Source: Enterobacteriaceae endosymbiont of Donacia clavipes (GTDB taxonomy: Bacteria > Pseudomonadota > Gammaproteobacteria > Enterobacterales > Enterobacteriaceae). Taken from it: a stretch of DNA of 64,000 nucleotides. Made by a program: the position numbers and the translations under genes. Numbering within the stretch: the first letter of the stretch is position 1; each line of letters opens with the position of its first letter. Location: the NCBI RefSeq assembly GCF_012570365.1, contig NZ_CP046208.1:393275-457274 (forward strand), read 5' to 3'. The notes under the pieces were generated by a model. That model made no database searches. It was given only the letters and a program-made list of their open reading frames with translations, and had not been told where the DNA came from. Of the stretch, positions 37,985 to 47,861 are shown in pieces.

Positions 37985-39085
37985 ATGCTTAAAAAAAAAG
38001 TAATAATTGCAATGTCAGGAGGCATAGATTCTTCTTTTTCTGCTTGGTTATTAAAAAAACAAAATTATCAAGTAGAAGGATTATTTATGAAAAATTGGGA
38101 AGAAGATGATATAAATAATAATTGTAATATTAAAAAAGATTTATTTTATGTAGAATATATTTGTAAAAAATTAAATATTTTTTTACATAAAATTAATTTT
38201 GCAACTGAATATTGGGATTTTGTTTTTCAAAAATTTCTTTCTGAATATAAAAAAGGATATACACCAAATCCTGATATATTATGTAATAAAATAATTAAAT
38301 TTAAATACTTCATGAATTTTGCTATTAAACATTTAGGTGCAGATTATATTAGTACAGGTCATTATGTTCGTTGTAAAAAAATAAAAAATAAATATTTTTT
38401 ATTAAAAGGAATAGATTTAAATAAAGATCAAAGTTATTTTTTATATACAATAAAAGAGAAACAATTAAAAAAAATTTTATTTCCTATAGGAGGTTTAAAA
38501 AAAACAGAAATAAGATATTTTGCTAAAAAATTTAAATTTATTAATGCTAAAAAAAAAGATTCAACAGGAATTTGTTTTATAGGTGAAAAAAATTTTCCTA
38601 ATTTTTTAAATAAATATTTGTCTTCAAAAAAAGGAAATATAATTGACATTAACGGTAATGTTCTTGGTAAACATAAAGGATTAATCCATTATACCATAGG
38701 ACAAAGAAAAAGAATTGGTTTAGGAGGATCTTTATCCTATGGCAATAAACCATGGTATGTTTATAAAAAAAATATTAAAAAAAATACTCTAACCATTGTA
38801 CAAGATAGAAAAAATTTATATTTATATTCTATTGGATTAATTTTAAAAAAAATAACTTGGATTGATAATAATTATAGACCTCATATTTCGAAAATATATA
38901 CCCTTAAAACAAGATATAGACAGAAAGAAGTCAAATGTAAAATAATTTTTTTAAATAATAAAAAAATTAAAGTATATTTTAATTCTCCTATATTTAGTGT
39001 TACTCCAGGTCAATCAGCAGTATTTTATTATAAAAATATTTGTTTAGGGGGTGGTATTATAGAAAAAGAAATTTCAGTAATTTAA
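37985..39085 (+). CDS. mnmA: tRNA-specific 2-thiouridylase MnmA
   Basis: Adds sulphur to U34 of Lys, Glu and Gln tRNAs, acting on the same base as MnmE/MnmG. 366 residues (368 in E. coli). PP-loop MSGGIDSS; catalytic Cys100 (NPDILCNKIIKF) and Cys197 (KDSTGICFIGE); GHYVRC; YTIGQRKRIGLGG. A sulphur-relay donor is not in this window. With mnmE and mnmG present, the whole wobble-U34 modification path is represented here. Confidence 0.97.
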   Translation: MLKKKVIIAMSGGIDSSFSAWLLKKQNYQVEGLFMKNWEEDDINNNCNIKKDLFYVEYICKKLNIFLHKINFATEYWDFVFQKFLSEYKKGYTPNPDILCNKIIKFKYFMNFAIKHLGADYISTGHYVRCKKIKNKYFLLKGIDLNKDQSYFLYTIKEKQLKKILFPIGGLKKTEIRYFAKKFKFINAKKKDSTGICFIGEKNFPNFLNKYLSSKKGNIIDINGNVLGKHKGLIHYTIGQRKRIGLGGSLSYGNKPWYVYKKNIKKNTLTIVQDRKNLYLYSIGLILKKITWIDNNYRPHISKIYTLKTRYRQKEVKCKIIFLNNKKIKVYFNSPIFSVTPGQSAVFYYKNICLGGGIIEKEISVI

Positions 39086-39102
39086 TTTTATTATATTTTT
39101 TC

Positions 39103-39131
39103 AATTTATTCTAATAGAAAATAAATTTTTT
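39103..39131 (+). terminator. probable terminator after mnmA
   Basis: Eight-bp stem (39103-39110 with 39120-39127), nine-base loop, and T6 at 39126-39131, 18 bp after the mnmA stop codon. Short stem, so moderate support. Confidence 0.5.
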
Positions 39132-39267
39132 ACTATAAAAAATAAAAATTTTCTAAAATTTAATTTTTAATTTTTAAAAATCATCAGTTATAAAATTTAA
39201 TTTTTATTAATTAGTTTATATTAATAAGTTTATTAAATATAAATTAATATTTAATTAGAGTATTTTT

Positions 39268-40395
39268 ATGAAAAAAAAAAATTTTAAAAATGTATTAATT
39301 AATCTTAATAATATAAATAAATCTTTTTTAGGTAAAAAAATTATTTCTAATTTAAATTTAAATATAAATAATGGAGAATTTATTACTTTATTAGGACCTT
39401 CTGGTTGTGGGAAAACAACAATTATTCGTTTAATAGCAGGTTTAGAAAAAGTAGATAGTGGTTCTATTATATTAGATAAAAAAGAAATAACAAAAATTCC
39501 AGCAGAAAAAAGACAGATAAATACTGTTTTTCAAAATTATGCTTTATTTCCTCATATGTCTGTTTTTGATAATATAGCTTTTGGATTAAAAATGCAAAAA
39601 AAAACAAATAAGGAAATAATAAAAAAAGTTGAAAAGATATTGAATATAGTTCAATTACAAAAATTTATAAATAGAAAACCTCATGAATTATCTGGAGGAC
39701 AACAACAAAGAGTTGCTATAGCAAGAGCAGTAATTAATCAACCTAGGATATTATTATTAGATGAATCATTATCAGCTTTAGATTATAGATTACGTAAAAA
39801 AATGCAGAATGAATTAAAAGCTTTACAAAGAAAATTAGGTATTACTTTTATATTAGTTACTCATAATCAAGAAGAAGCTTTAAGTATATCAGATCGTATT
39901 ATTTTAATAAAAAATGGAAAAATTGAACAAGAAGGAACTCCTAGAGAAATTTATGAAGAACCAAAAAATTTATTTGTTGCTAAATTTATAGGTGATATTA
40001 ATATATTTGATGCTATTATTATAAAAAAATTATATAACAATCAAGTACAAGCAAATTTAGAAGGTTATATATGTAATCTTAAAGTTACATTTCCTGTTTT
40101 TCCTGGAGAAAAAATACATGTTTTATTAAGACCAGAAGATTTAAAGATTAAAGAAATTAATAATAATGTTAATTTAACATCAGGTATGATTGGTTACATA
40201 AAAGAAAAAAATTATAAAGGTATGACTTTAGAATCTATATTAGAACTTAAAAATGGGAAAATTATTATTGTAAGTGAATTTTTTAATGAAAATGATCCTT
40301 ACATGGATCATTCTCTTAATCAAAAAATGTTAATAAATTGGGTTGAAACATGGGAGGTTGTTTTACCTTATGAAAAAAATAATAGAATATATTAA
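39268..40395 (+). CDS. potA: spermidine/putrescine ABC transporter ATP-binding protein PotA
   Basis: ATPase of the polyamine-preferential importer. 375 residues (378 in E. coli). Walker [12 protein letters not shown]-loop [13 protein letters not shown]; signature [14 protein letters not shown]; Walker [13 protein letters not shown]-loop VTHNQEEAL; a C-terminal TOBE-type regulatory domain ([10 protein letters not shown]). First of potA-potB-potC, and its end overlaps potB by 26 bp. Confidence 0.95.
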   Translation: MKKKNFKNVLINLNNINKSFLGKKIISNLNLNINNGEFITLLGPSGCGKTTIIRLIAGLEKVDSGSIILDKKEITKIPAEKRQINTVFQNYALFPHMSVFDNIAFGLKMQKKTNKEIIKKVEKILNIVQLQKFINRKPHELSGGQQQRVAIARAVINQPRILLLDESLSALDYRLRKKMQNELKALQRKLGITFILVTHNQEEALSISDRIILIKNGKIEQEGTPREIYEEPKNLFVAKFIGDINIFDAIIIKKLYNNQVQANLEGYICNLKVTFPVFPGEKIHVLLRPEDLKIKEINNNVNLTSGMIGYIKEKNYKGMTLESILELKNGKIIIVSEFFNENDPYMDHSLNQKMLINWVETWEVVLPYEKNNRIY

Positions 40396-41236
40396 AAAAA
40401 TTATAATTTTTTTAATTACTAGTTGGTTATTATTATTTATTTTTTTACCAAATATAATAATGATTATTATTAGTTTTTTAAAAAAAGATAATTATAATTT
40501 AATTATATTTAAATTTTCTTTTTATAATTATTTAAAATTATTAAATTTTTTATATATTAAAGTTTTTATAAATTCTTTATTTATTTCATTTATTACTACA
40601 ATTATATGTCTTTTGATAGGATATCCATTTGCATGGTGTTTAATAAAAATATCTTCTAAAAAAAGATCTTTAATGTTATTTCTTTTATTTTTACCATTTT
40701 GGGTTAATTCTTTAATTAGAGTATATTGTTTAAAAATATTTTTAGGAATTAATGGATGGTTAAATTATATTTTACTTTATTTAAAAATAATTAATAATCC
40801 TATTCGTATAATATATACTCCTACAGCCATAATTTTAGGATTAATATATATTCTATTACCTTTTATGATTGTTCCAATATATGCTAGTATTGAAAAATTA
40901 GATAAATTTTATATAGAAGCAGCAAAAGATTTAGGAGCTCCATTATGGAAAAATTTTTTTTATATAATAATTCCTTTAACTATTCCGGGAATTATTGCTG
41001 GATGCTTATTAGTTTTTTTACCTAGTATGGGTTTATTTTATATTTCTGATTTAATGGGTGGAGCTAAAAATTTATTAATAGGAAATATTATTAAAAATCA
41101 ATTTCTTAATATTAGAGATTGGCCATTAGGAGCTGCAACAAGTACCATAATAACATTATTAACCGGATTTTTTTTAATACTATATTTTAAAATCATAAAA
41201 TTTTTAAATAAAAAGGAATTTCAAAATAATGTTTAA
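40370..41236 (+). CDS. potB: spermidine/putrescine ABC transporter permease PotB
   Basis: Inner-membrane permease of 288 residues with about six membrane segments. The ATG at 40370 ([10 protein letters not shown]) is chosen over an in-frame TTG at 40343; GGGAGG at 40352-40357 serves as Shine-Dalgarno. Recognisable: [37 protein letters not shown], the permease coupling loop EAAKDLGAP, and [20 protein letters not shown] followed by [18 protein letters not shown]. Overlaps potA and potC. Confidence 0.95.
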   Translation: MKKIIEYIKKIIIFLITSWLLLFIFLPNIIMIIISFLKKDNYNLIIFKFSFYNYLKLLNFLYIKVFINSLFISFITTIICLLIGYPFAWCLIKISSKKRSLMLFLLFLPFWVNSLIRVYCLKIFLGINGWLNYILLYLKIINNPIRIIYTPTAIILGLIYILLPFMIVPIYASIEKLDKFYIEAAKDLGAPLWKNFFYIIIPLTIPGIIAGCLLVFLPSMGLFYISDLMGGAKNLLIGNIIKNQFLNIRDWPLGAATSTIITLLTGFFLILYFKIIKFLNKKEFQNNV

Positions 41237-42029
41237 ATATATTTCAAGAATTATTTTTATGTATTTAATTTATTTTTGGTTTTATATTCCTATTATTCTT
41301 TTAATCATAAATTCTTTTAATTCATCACGTTATGGAATAATATGGCAAGGATTTAGTACTAAATGGTATTACGAAATTCTACATAATACTGCTTTATTAG
41401 AAGTTACATATCATTCCTTAGTTATTGGAATAATGACTGCTACTTTCACAACTTTAATTGGTTTATTAACAGCTCTATCATTATATCATTATAATGATTA
41501 TATAAAATCATTTATAAGTATTTTATTATATATAGTAATTATATCTCCTGATATTGTTATGGGTATTTCTTTATTATTATTGTTTGTATTATTAAACTTT
41601 ACTTTAGGATTTTGGTCTTTATTATTTTCACATATTACTTTTTGTTTACCTTATGTAGTAATTACTATTTATTCTAGATTAAAAAATTTTAACATTTATA
41701 TATTAGAAGCAGCAAAAGATTTAGGAGCTAATGAAATAATTATTTTAACAAAAATTATATTTCCTTTAATATTACCAGCAATTATTTCAAGTTGGTTATT
41801 AAGTTTTGCTTTATCTATGGATGATATAACAATATCAACATTTGTTACAGGACCTGAATACGAAATACTTCCATTAAAAATTTATTCAATGGCTAAAATT
41901 GGCATAACTCCAGAAATTAATGTTTTATCAACAATACTAATAATTATTTCTTTATTTTTAGTTATTTTAAGTAGAATTATTTTAGGAAAATCAAAAATAT
42001 ATAATCAAATTACGTCTTTATTAAATTAA
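41229..42029 (+). CDS. potC: spermidine/putrescine ABC transporter permease PotC
   Basis: Second permease, 266 residues (264 in E. coli), about six membrane segments. Motifs: YIPIILLIINSFNSSRYG, SPDIVMGISLLLLFV, coupling loop [10 protein letters not shown], and SMDDITISTFVTGPEYEILPLKIYSM. It overlaps potB by 8 bp. In E. coli potD (periplasmic binding protein) follows; here only 20 bp separate potC from the convergent mutM, so potD is missing from this locus. Confidence 0.95.
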   Translation: MFKYISRIIFMYLIYFWFYIPIILLIINSFNSSRYGIIWQGFSTKWYYEILHNTALLEVTYHSLVIGIMTATFTTLIGLLTALSLYHYNDYIKSFISILLYIVIISPDIVMGISLLLLFVLLNFTLGFWSLLFSHITFCLPYVVITIYSRLKNFNIYILEAAKDLGANEIIILTKIIFPLILPAIISSWLLSFALSMDDITISTFVTGPEYEILPLKIYSMAKIGITPEINVLSTILIIISLFLVILSRIILGKSKIYNQITSLLN

Positions 42030-42049
42030 ATTTTTTATTTTAAAAATAT

Positions 42050-42865
42050 TTATTTTTGACATTTAGAACAAAAAAAAGTACTTCTGTTTCTTAAAATTAT
42101 TTTAATAATTGTTTTTTTACAGATTTTACATAATTTATTTTTTTTACCATATACAAAAAAATATTTACAAAAATTACCTATATTTCCATTAGGTTGTCTA
42201 TAATCTTTTATAGAAGAACCACCATACTTAATTGATTTATTTAAAATAAATTTAATATTTTTAACTAAAAAAGTAATTTCTTTAAAATTTAAAGTACTTG
42301 ATATTCTTGTAGGTAATATTTTAGATAAAAATAATATTTCATTAGCATAAATATTGCCTATTCCCGTTACCATACTATTATCCATTAACATTATTTTAAT
42401 AAAAATATTTTTTTTTTGTATAAAATTATATAAATATATATTATTAAATGAATATTCTAATGGTTCAGGACCTAATTTTTTTAAAAATATGTTTTTTTTA
42501 TAATTTTTTTCTTCCCATAACCAAAAACCAAATTTTCTAATATCTGTATAACGTAAAATTAAATTATTATTAATAATTAAATCAATATGATCATGTTTAT
42601 GATAAGAAGAGTATTGTTTATTAATTAAAAATAATTTTCCCGTCATACCTAAATGTATAATAATTGTATTATTTATTAAAACAATAATTATATACCTTCC
42701 TCTTCTTTTAATATCTAAAATTTTTTGATTTTTTATTTTTACTATGTCTTCTGAAATAAAATATTTTAATTTTTTATTTCTAACAATAGAATAATTAATT
42801 ATTTTTCCTTTTAAATATGGTTTTATTATGTTTATAATAACTTCTACTTCAGGCAGTTCAGGCAT
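42050..42865 (-). CDS. mutM: formamidopyrimidine-DNA glycosylase MutM (Fpg)
   Basis: Base-excision glycosylase/lyase for 8-oxoguanine and ring-opened purines. 271 residues (269 in E. coli). N-terminal catalytic Pro2 and Glu3 (MPELPEVEVI), HLGMTGKLF, GIGNIYANEILF, and a C-terminal zinc finger with four cysteines (CKICKK and CSKC). It lies 6 bp after mnmE in the same direction. Confidence 0.96.
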   Translation of the reverse strand: MPELPEVEVIINIIKPYLKGKIINYSIVRNKKLKYFISEDIVKIKNQKILDIKRRGRYIIIVLINNTIIIHLGMTGKLFLINKQYSSYHKHDHIDLIINNNLILRYTDIRKFGFWLWEEKNYKKNIFLKKLGPEPLEYSFNNIYLYNFIQKKNIFIKIMLMDNSMVTGIGNIYANEILFLSKILPTRISSTLNFKEITFLVKNIKFILNKSIKYGGSSIKDYRQPNGNIGNFCKYFFVYGKKNKLCKICKKTIIKIILRNRSTFFCSKCQK

Positions 42866-42871
42866 AAAATT

Positions 42872-44236
42872 TTATTTACCAATGCAAAATTGAGAAAAAA
42901 TATTTTTTAATAAATCTTTAGAAGTAAATTTTCCAGTAATAGAATCTAATTCTTTTTGTATTAATCTTAAATCTTCAGATAATAATTCTATAGAATTTGT
43001 TTTTAAAAAATTTTTTTGACCTTTTATTAAAAATTTATATATATAATTTAAAGAATTAACATATCTTTCTCTAGCTGTAAATTGATCTTCATTATTATTA
43101 GTAAATATAATTTTTTGTTTAATAAAATTCATTAATAATGATATTCCTTTCATATTCTTAATTGATAATCGTATAGTTACATAATTATAATTATTAGTTA
43201 TTTCTGGAATATTATTTGTCATATCTATTTTATTACGTAAAATAATCATAGGAGTATTTTTCAAAAATTTTTTTAATTTAATCTTTATTATTTTTAGTAA
43301 ATTATTTTCAGATATTTTATCTTCTACTACTAAAAATAAATAATGAGATTTTGTTATTTCCTTAAAAGTTTTTTTAATTCCTAAAATTTCAATTTCATTA
43401 TTAGTATTTCTAATACCTGCAGTATCAACTATTTCTATAGGAACAGAATTTATATAAATATTTTCACGTAAAATATCTCTAGTTGTTCCAGGAATATTAG
43501 TAATTATAGAAATATTTTTATTAGTAATAATATTCATTAAACTAGATTTACCAGAATTAGGTGGACCAATTAAAGTTATTTTAATACCTTCTTTAATTCT
43601 TATTCCATTATTAACATATTTTTGAATATTTATTAAATTATTTAATAATTTTTTTAGTGTTTTTTTAATATTAGAATAAAAAATGATAAAATTAATTTTT
43701 AAATCAAATTCAAGAAATGATTCTATTTGTACTCTTAAATTAGTAATGATATTTGAAAATTTTTTTAACAATAAAGAAAATTTTCCATTCATTAAATTTG
43801 CTGCTGAAAATACTGCAGCTTTTGAATTAGCTGAAATAATGTCAGCAATTGCTTCTGCTTGAGTTAAATCAATTTTTTTATTTAAAAAAGCTCTTTCTGA
43901 AAATTCACCAGGATTAGCAATTCTAATACCAGGTATTGCAATAATATTATTAATTAATAAATCTAAAAGTATAGTACTTCCGTGACATTGTAATTCTAAA
44001 ATATCTTCTCCTGTAAAAGAATGAGGTTTTGGAAATAATAACACAATACCTTTATCTATAATTTTATCTTTATAAAAAAAAGGTAAATAATGTGCATATC
44101 TTGGTTTTATATAATTAAGTTTTAATATATTTTTTATTACATCTAAAACTTTGTTACCAGATATTCTTATAATTCCTATACTACCTTGACCTAAAGAAGT
44201 TGCTCTTGCAACTATTGTATATTTATTTTTTTCCAT
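42872..44236 (-). CDS. mnmE: tRNA modification GTPase MnmE
   Basis: GTPase partner of MnmG in cmnm5U34 synthesis. 454 residues, same length as E. coli. N-terminal folate-binding domain (ATSLGQGSIGIIRISG), G domain with GPPNSGKSSLMN, TTRDI, DTAG and RNKID, and the catalytic C-terminal tetrad FCIGK. Order rnpA-yidC-mnmE as in E. coli. Confidence 0.97.
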   Translation of the reverse strand: MEKNKYTIVARATSLGQGSIGIIRISGNKVLDVIKNILKLNYIKPRYAHYLPFFYKDKIIDKGIVLLFPKPHSFTGEDILELQCHGSTILLDLLINNIIAIPGIRIANPGEFSERAFLNKKIDLTQAEAIADIISANSKAAVFSAANLMNGKFSLLLKKFSNIITNLRVQIESFLEFDLKINFIIFYSNIKKTLKKLLNNLINIQKYVNNGIRIKEGIKITLIGPPNSGKSSLMNIITNKNISIITNIPGTTRDILRENIYINSVPIEIVDTAGIRNTNNEIEILGIKKTFKEITKSHYLFLVVEDKISENNLLKIIKIKLKKFLKNTPMIILRNKIDMTNNIPEITNNYNYVTIRLSIKNMKGISLLMNFIKQKIIFTNNNEDQFTARERYVNSLNYIYKFLIKGQKNFLKTNSIELLSEDLRLIQKELDSITGKFTSKDLLKNIFSQFCIGK

Positions 44237-44255
44237 AGTTTTTAAAATTAAATTA

Positions 44256-45890
44256 TTAAATTTTATAATTTTTTTTATCTATTATATAAAATATCCATTT
44301 TTGTTGTAATATTGTAATTAAATTATTAATTATGTAATATAAGACTAATCCTGAAGGGAGCCATAAAAAAAATAAACTAAAAAAAATAGGTATAATATAT
44401 GAAATTTTTTTTTGTAAAGGATTATTATCATAATTATTTTTTGAAGTTTTTTGAATAACTAACATAGTAATACTCATTAATATTGGTAAAATATAATATG
44501 GATCTTCAGAAGATAAATCTTGTATCCAAAATAAAAATGAAGCATGTCTTAATTCTATAGAATTAGTTAATACATAATATAATGCTAAAAAAATAGGCAT
44601 TTGTATAATAAAAGGTATAAAACCAGAAAATGGATTTAATTTTTCTTTTTTGTACAATAGAAATATTTCTTGACTAAAACGTTTTTTATCATTACCAAAT
44701 TTTTCTTTAATTTTTTTTATTTTTGGTTGTAAAAAATTCATTTTAGCTATGGTAATATATTGTTGTTTTGATAATGGATATGTAATAATTCTTATAATTA
44801 TAGTAATAATAATTATTGAAAAACCCCAATTTCCTATTAAATTAAATAATAAATTCAATAATTTAAATAATGGTTTAGATAAAAACCATAAAAAACCATA
44901 ATCAATAGTTAAATCCAAAAATGGAGCAATTTTTGACATTTGTTCTGGAATTTTAGGACCTATCCATAATTTTGATAAAAAAAATTTTTTTTCTCCTGAT
45001 AAAATTAAATAATTAGAAGATTTAAATCCAATACTTATAACATCATTAGATAACTTTTTTATATATATATTATTTTTTTTAGAAAGATTAGGAAGAATCC
45101 AAGCTGAAACAAAATATTGTTGTAACATAGCTATCCAGCCGTTTTTAGCATTAATACTAATATTATTATTTTTTTTTATATTAGAAAATTTATATTTTTT
45201 AAATTTATTATATTCAGTCGAATATGCTATATTATAAAATGTTTTAATAGTAATACTACTATGTTTTTTTTCTAAATATTTTTTAGGTATATTACTAGAA
45301 TGGTTTATTTTTCCAAATATAGATATATTAATAGGATTTTTTGTTTTGTTAAAAATTTGATGATTAATAATTATTGAATAATTTCCTTTTATAAAAGTAA
45401 ATATTTTTATATATAAAATATTTTTTTTATTAAAAATTAAAGGTACTTTTAATATATTTTTATTTTTTTCCAATTGAAAATATTTTTTTTTTGAGAAAAA
45501 AATTTCATTTTTATAAACATCTTCAATTTTTTTAAAATTATCTTCTTGTGAGATACCAGATTTAATTTGATATATAAAATCAGATTTATTTTTTAATAAA
45601 GTAAAAAAATTTTTAGAATTTAATTTATTTGAATAATCTAGTAAATATACTTTTTCAATATTACCTCCATATGGATTAATATATAAAAGAAATTTATCAG
45701 TTTTAATCACAATATTATTTTTTTTAATTATATAAAAAAATTTTTTATAATTTTTATGATTAAGAATCTTTTTACTAATAATTATTTCTGTATTATTTCT
45801 TTTATAATTATGTATTTTTTCCCAATTATGAAAAATTATATAACTAAATAAACAAAAAATAATTAAAATAATATTATTTTTAAAATACAT
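44256..45890 (-). CDS. yidC: membrane protein insertase YidC
   Basis: Inserts and folds inner-membrane proteins. 544 residues (548 in E. coli) from the ATG at 45890; an in-frame GTG at 45902 overlaps a GTGAG Shine-Dalgarno-like element and is less likely. N-terminal membrane anchor, a large diverged periplasmic domain (about residues 40-330), and a conserved C-terminal core: WGFSIIIITIIIRIITYPLS, MPIFLALYYVLTNSIELRHA, FFLWLPSGLVLYYIINN. The small gene yidD, normally between rnpA and yidC, is missing. Confidence 0.96.
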   Translation of the reverse strand: MYFKNNIILIIFCLFSYIIFHNWEKIHNYKRNNTEIIISKKILNHKNYKKFFYIIKKNNIVIKTDKFLLYINPYGGNIEKVYLLDYSNKLNSKNFFTLLKNKSDFIYQIKSGISQEDNFKKIEDVYKNEIFFSKKKYFQLEKNKNILKVPLIFNKKNILYIKIFTFIKGNYSIIINHQIFNKTKNPINISIFGKINHSSNIPKKYLEKKHSSITIKTFYNIAYSTEYNKFKKYKFSNIKKNNNISINAKNGWIAMLQQYFVSAWILPNLSKKNNIYIKKLSNDVISIGFKSSNYLILSGEKKFFLSKLWIGPKIPEQMSKIAPFLDLTIDYGFLWFLSKPLFKLLNLLFNLIGNWGFSIIIITIIIRIITYPLSKQQYITIAKMNFLQPKIKKIKEKFGNDKKRFSQEIFLLYKKEKLNPFSGFIPFIIQMPIFLALYYVLTNSIELRHASFLFWIQDLSSEDPYYILPILMSITMLVIQKTSKNNYDNNPLQKKISYIIPIFFSLFFLWLPSGLVLYYIINNLITILQQKWIFYIIDKKNYKI

Positions 45891-46007
45891 TATTAATCTC
45901 ACATTAATTTATTAATTTATTGAAAGTTATATTATAAATTACAATAAAAATAACTTAATTTAAATTTATAAAAATAAAATATTTAAAATAAGTTTTATTT
46001 CAAAAAA

Positions 46008-46355
46008 TTAATTTATTTTATAAATATTCCATATTTTTTCTAAATATATTTTACAATAAAAATTATTTATTTTTAGAATATTTTTATTATTTATCATAAT
46101 AATATAATCCATATTATAAAATATATATTGATTTAAACGAAAATATTCCCGAATAATTCTCTTAAATTTATTTCTAATATTTGTTTTTTTAATTTTTTTT
46201 TTTGGTATAATTATACCAATTCTAGAATATTTTAATTTATTTATATGACTTAAAATAGTAAAATACTTATTTTTTATTTTATTTGGGTGATTAAATATAA
46301 AATTAAAATTTAATGAAGTTAAACGTTTTTTTTTAGAAAAATGAAAATTATTCAC
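46008..46355 (-). CDS. rnpA: ribonuclease P protein component
   Basis: Protein subunit that helps RNase P RNA mature tRNA 5' ends. 115 residues (119 in E. coli). The start is GTG at 46355, as in E. coli, four bases after the rpmH stop. Signature RNKFKRIIREYFR, plus RIGIIIPKKKIKKTN. The RNA partner rnpB was not found in the window. Confidence 0.94.
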   Translation of the reverse strand: MNNFHFSKKKRLTSLNFNFIFNHPNKIKNKYFTILSHINKLKYSRIGIIIPKKKIKKTNIRNKFKRIIREYFRLNQYIFYNMDYIIMINNKNILKINNFYCKIYLEKIWNIYKIN

Positions 46356-46359
46356 TTTT

Positions 46360-46515
46360 TTATTTAAATTTTATTTTATCTGATACAGTCAAATAAACAC
46401 GATTTTTAGCACGACGACGATTTAAAATATTTCTCCCATTATGTGTTTTCATTCTGGTTCTAAAACCATGAGATCTTTTTCTTTTCAATATAGATGGTTG
46501 AAAAGTACGTTTCAT
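46360..46515 (-). CDS. rpmH: 50S ribosomal protein L34
   Basis: 51 codons: [20 protein letters not shown], then [20 protein letters not shown] and a YLTVS ending. This is the classic L34 plus a short extra tail (DKIKFK), so it is about five residues longer than E. coli L34. Conserved pair rpmH-rnpA. The ATG is at 46513-46515 on the minus strand. Confidence 0.97.
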   Translation of the reverse strand: MKRTFQPSILKRKRSHGFRTRMKTHNGRNILNRRRAKNRVYLTVSDKIKFK

Positions 46516-46697
46516 TTAAATTTATACCTATATATATTTATATATAATTTATTATTACATAAAAAAAATATTTTATATATTTTTTTTTTAAAATATTTAA
46601 AATAAATTAATAATTTAATTACTAACATTATTTAATATGTTATCATTATAATGATAATGTTTTATGTTATATATTTAAATTAAAAAATAAAAAATTT
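46516..46697. promoter_or_regulatory. rpmH-dnaN divergent intergenic region, dnaA missing
   Basis: 182 bp between divergent rpmH and dnaN. In E. coli this junction holds the rpmH/dnaA promoters and the dnaA gene. Here dnaA is gone. The gap contains an 18-bp perfect palindrome (46640-46657, TTATCATTATAATGATAA), inside a weaker AACATTAT/ATAATGTT pair (46624-46631 with 46654-46661). No TTATCCACA-type DnaA box and no GATC site were seen, so a DnaA-type origin is not supported. Promoters for both flanking genes are expected. Confidence 0.55.
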
Positions 46698-47825
46698 ATG
46701 GAATATAGTATTATAATTAATCGTGAATTATTAATAAAACCATTACAATATATTACAAATATTATTACTAATCGTTCCGTATTACCAATAATTAATAATA
46801 TTTTAATAGAATTTTTAGAAAATGGAATAATTATTTTTAAAAGTACTAATTTAGAAATAGAAATAGTATCTATTTTAAATAATAAATTTAACAAAAAAAA
46901 ATATTCTATTACAATACAAGGAAAAAAATTTTATAATATATGTTATAGTTTACCCAAAAATAAAGATATTAAAATTTTATTTAACAAAAATCAAGCTGTA
47001 ATATCATCACAAAAATGTTATTTTACAATAACTATTTTTCCTGTAAATAATTTTCCTGGTATAAATTTTATAAAACATGATATAAAATTTAATCTTACTC
47101 ATAATATGATAAAAACATTTATAAATGCTACTTATTTTTCAATAGCTAATAATGATGTAAGAAAATATTTAAATGGTTTGTTATTACAAATTAAAAATAA
47201 TATTTTAAATGTTGTATCAACTGATGGGCATCGTTTATCCATTTATACTTCATATATTTTTAACACAAAAATAATTGATGACTATTCTGTAATTATACCA
47301 CGTAAAAGTATATTTGAATTATCAAGGTTAATTAAAAATACTGATGAATTAGTAAATATAAAAATTAATAATGATAATATCTGTTTTATTTTTAATAATT
47401 TAAAATTTACATCTAAACTAATTAAAGGTGAATTTCCTGATTACTTAAAAATTATACCTAAAATATTTCATAAAACTATTAAAATTAATCGTATTATATT
47501 TAAAAATGCTTTACATAGAATTTCTATTCTTGTAAATGAAAAAACTAAAGGAGTAACATTATCATTTAATGATTATAATTTAAAAATTTTTAGTATCAAT
47601 ATTAATAATGAAATGGCTGAAGAAATATTAGAAATAGAAAAATATGATAATAAAATAAAATATGATATTGATATATCAATAAATATTAATTATTTAATTG
47701 ACGTAATAAATGTATTAGATGGTAATATTATAAAAATATCTTTTATTAATAATATTTCTAGTATTAAAATAGAAGATATTTATAATAAAAATAAATTTTA
47801 TTTAATCATGCCAATGAAAATTTAA
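46698..47825 (+). CDS. dnaN: DNA polymerase III subunit beta (sliding clamp)
   Basis: Ring-shaped processivity clamp. 375 residues (366 in E. coli). Three-fold repeated clamp domains are recognisable from NRELLIKPLQYIT, RSVLPIINNILIE, VVSTDGHRLSIY, GEFPDYLKIIP and the C-terminal LIMPMKI, where E. coli has MPMRL. It is 36 bp upstream of gyrB, with recF (normally between them) deleted. Confidence 0.96.
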   Translation: MEYSIIINRELLIKPLQYITNIITNRSVLPIINNILIEFLENGIIIFKSTNLEIEIVSILNNKFNKKKYSITIQGKKFYNICYSLPKNKDIKILFNKNQAVISSQKCYFTITIFPVNNFPGINFIKHDIKFNLTHNMIKTFINATYFSIANNDVRKYLNGLLLQIKNNILNVVSTDGHRLSIYTSYIFNTKIIDDYSVIIPRKSIFELSRLIKNTDELVNIKINNDNICFIFNNLKFTSKLIKGEFPDYLKIIPKIFHKTIKINRIIFKNALHRISILVNEKTKGVTLSFNDYNLKIFSININNEMAEEILEIEKYDNKIKYDIDISININYLIDVINVLDGNIIKISFINNISSIKIEDIYNKNKFYLIMPMKI

Positions 47826-47861
47826 AATTTAATTTAATATAAAGATATGTGAGAGTTTAAT

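Noticed and set aside
46516..46697. Replication origin next to dnaN
   Set aside because: Position is suggestive and there is a palindrome, but no DnaA-box series is seen and dnaA itself is missing; skew data would be needed.
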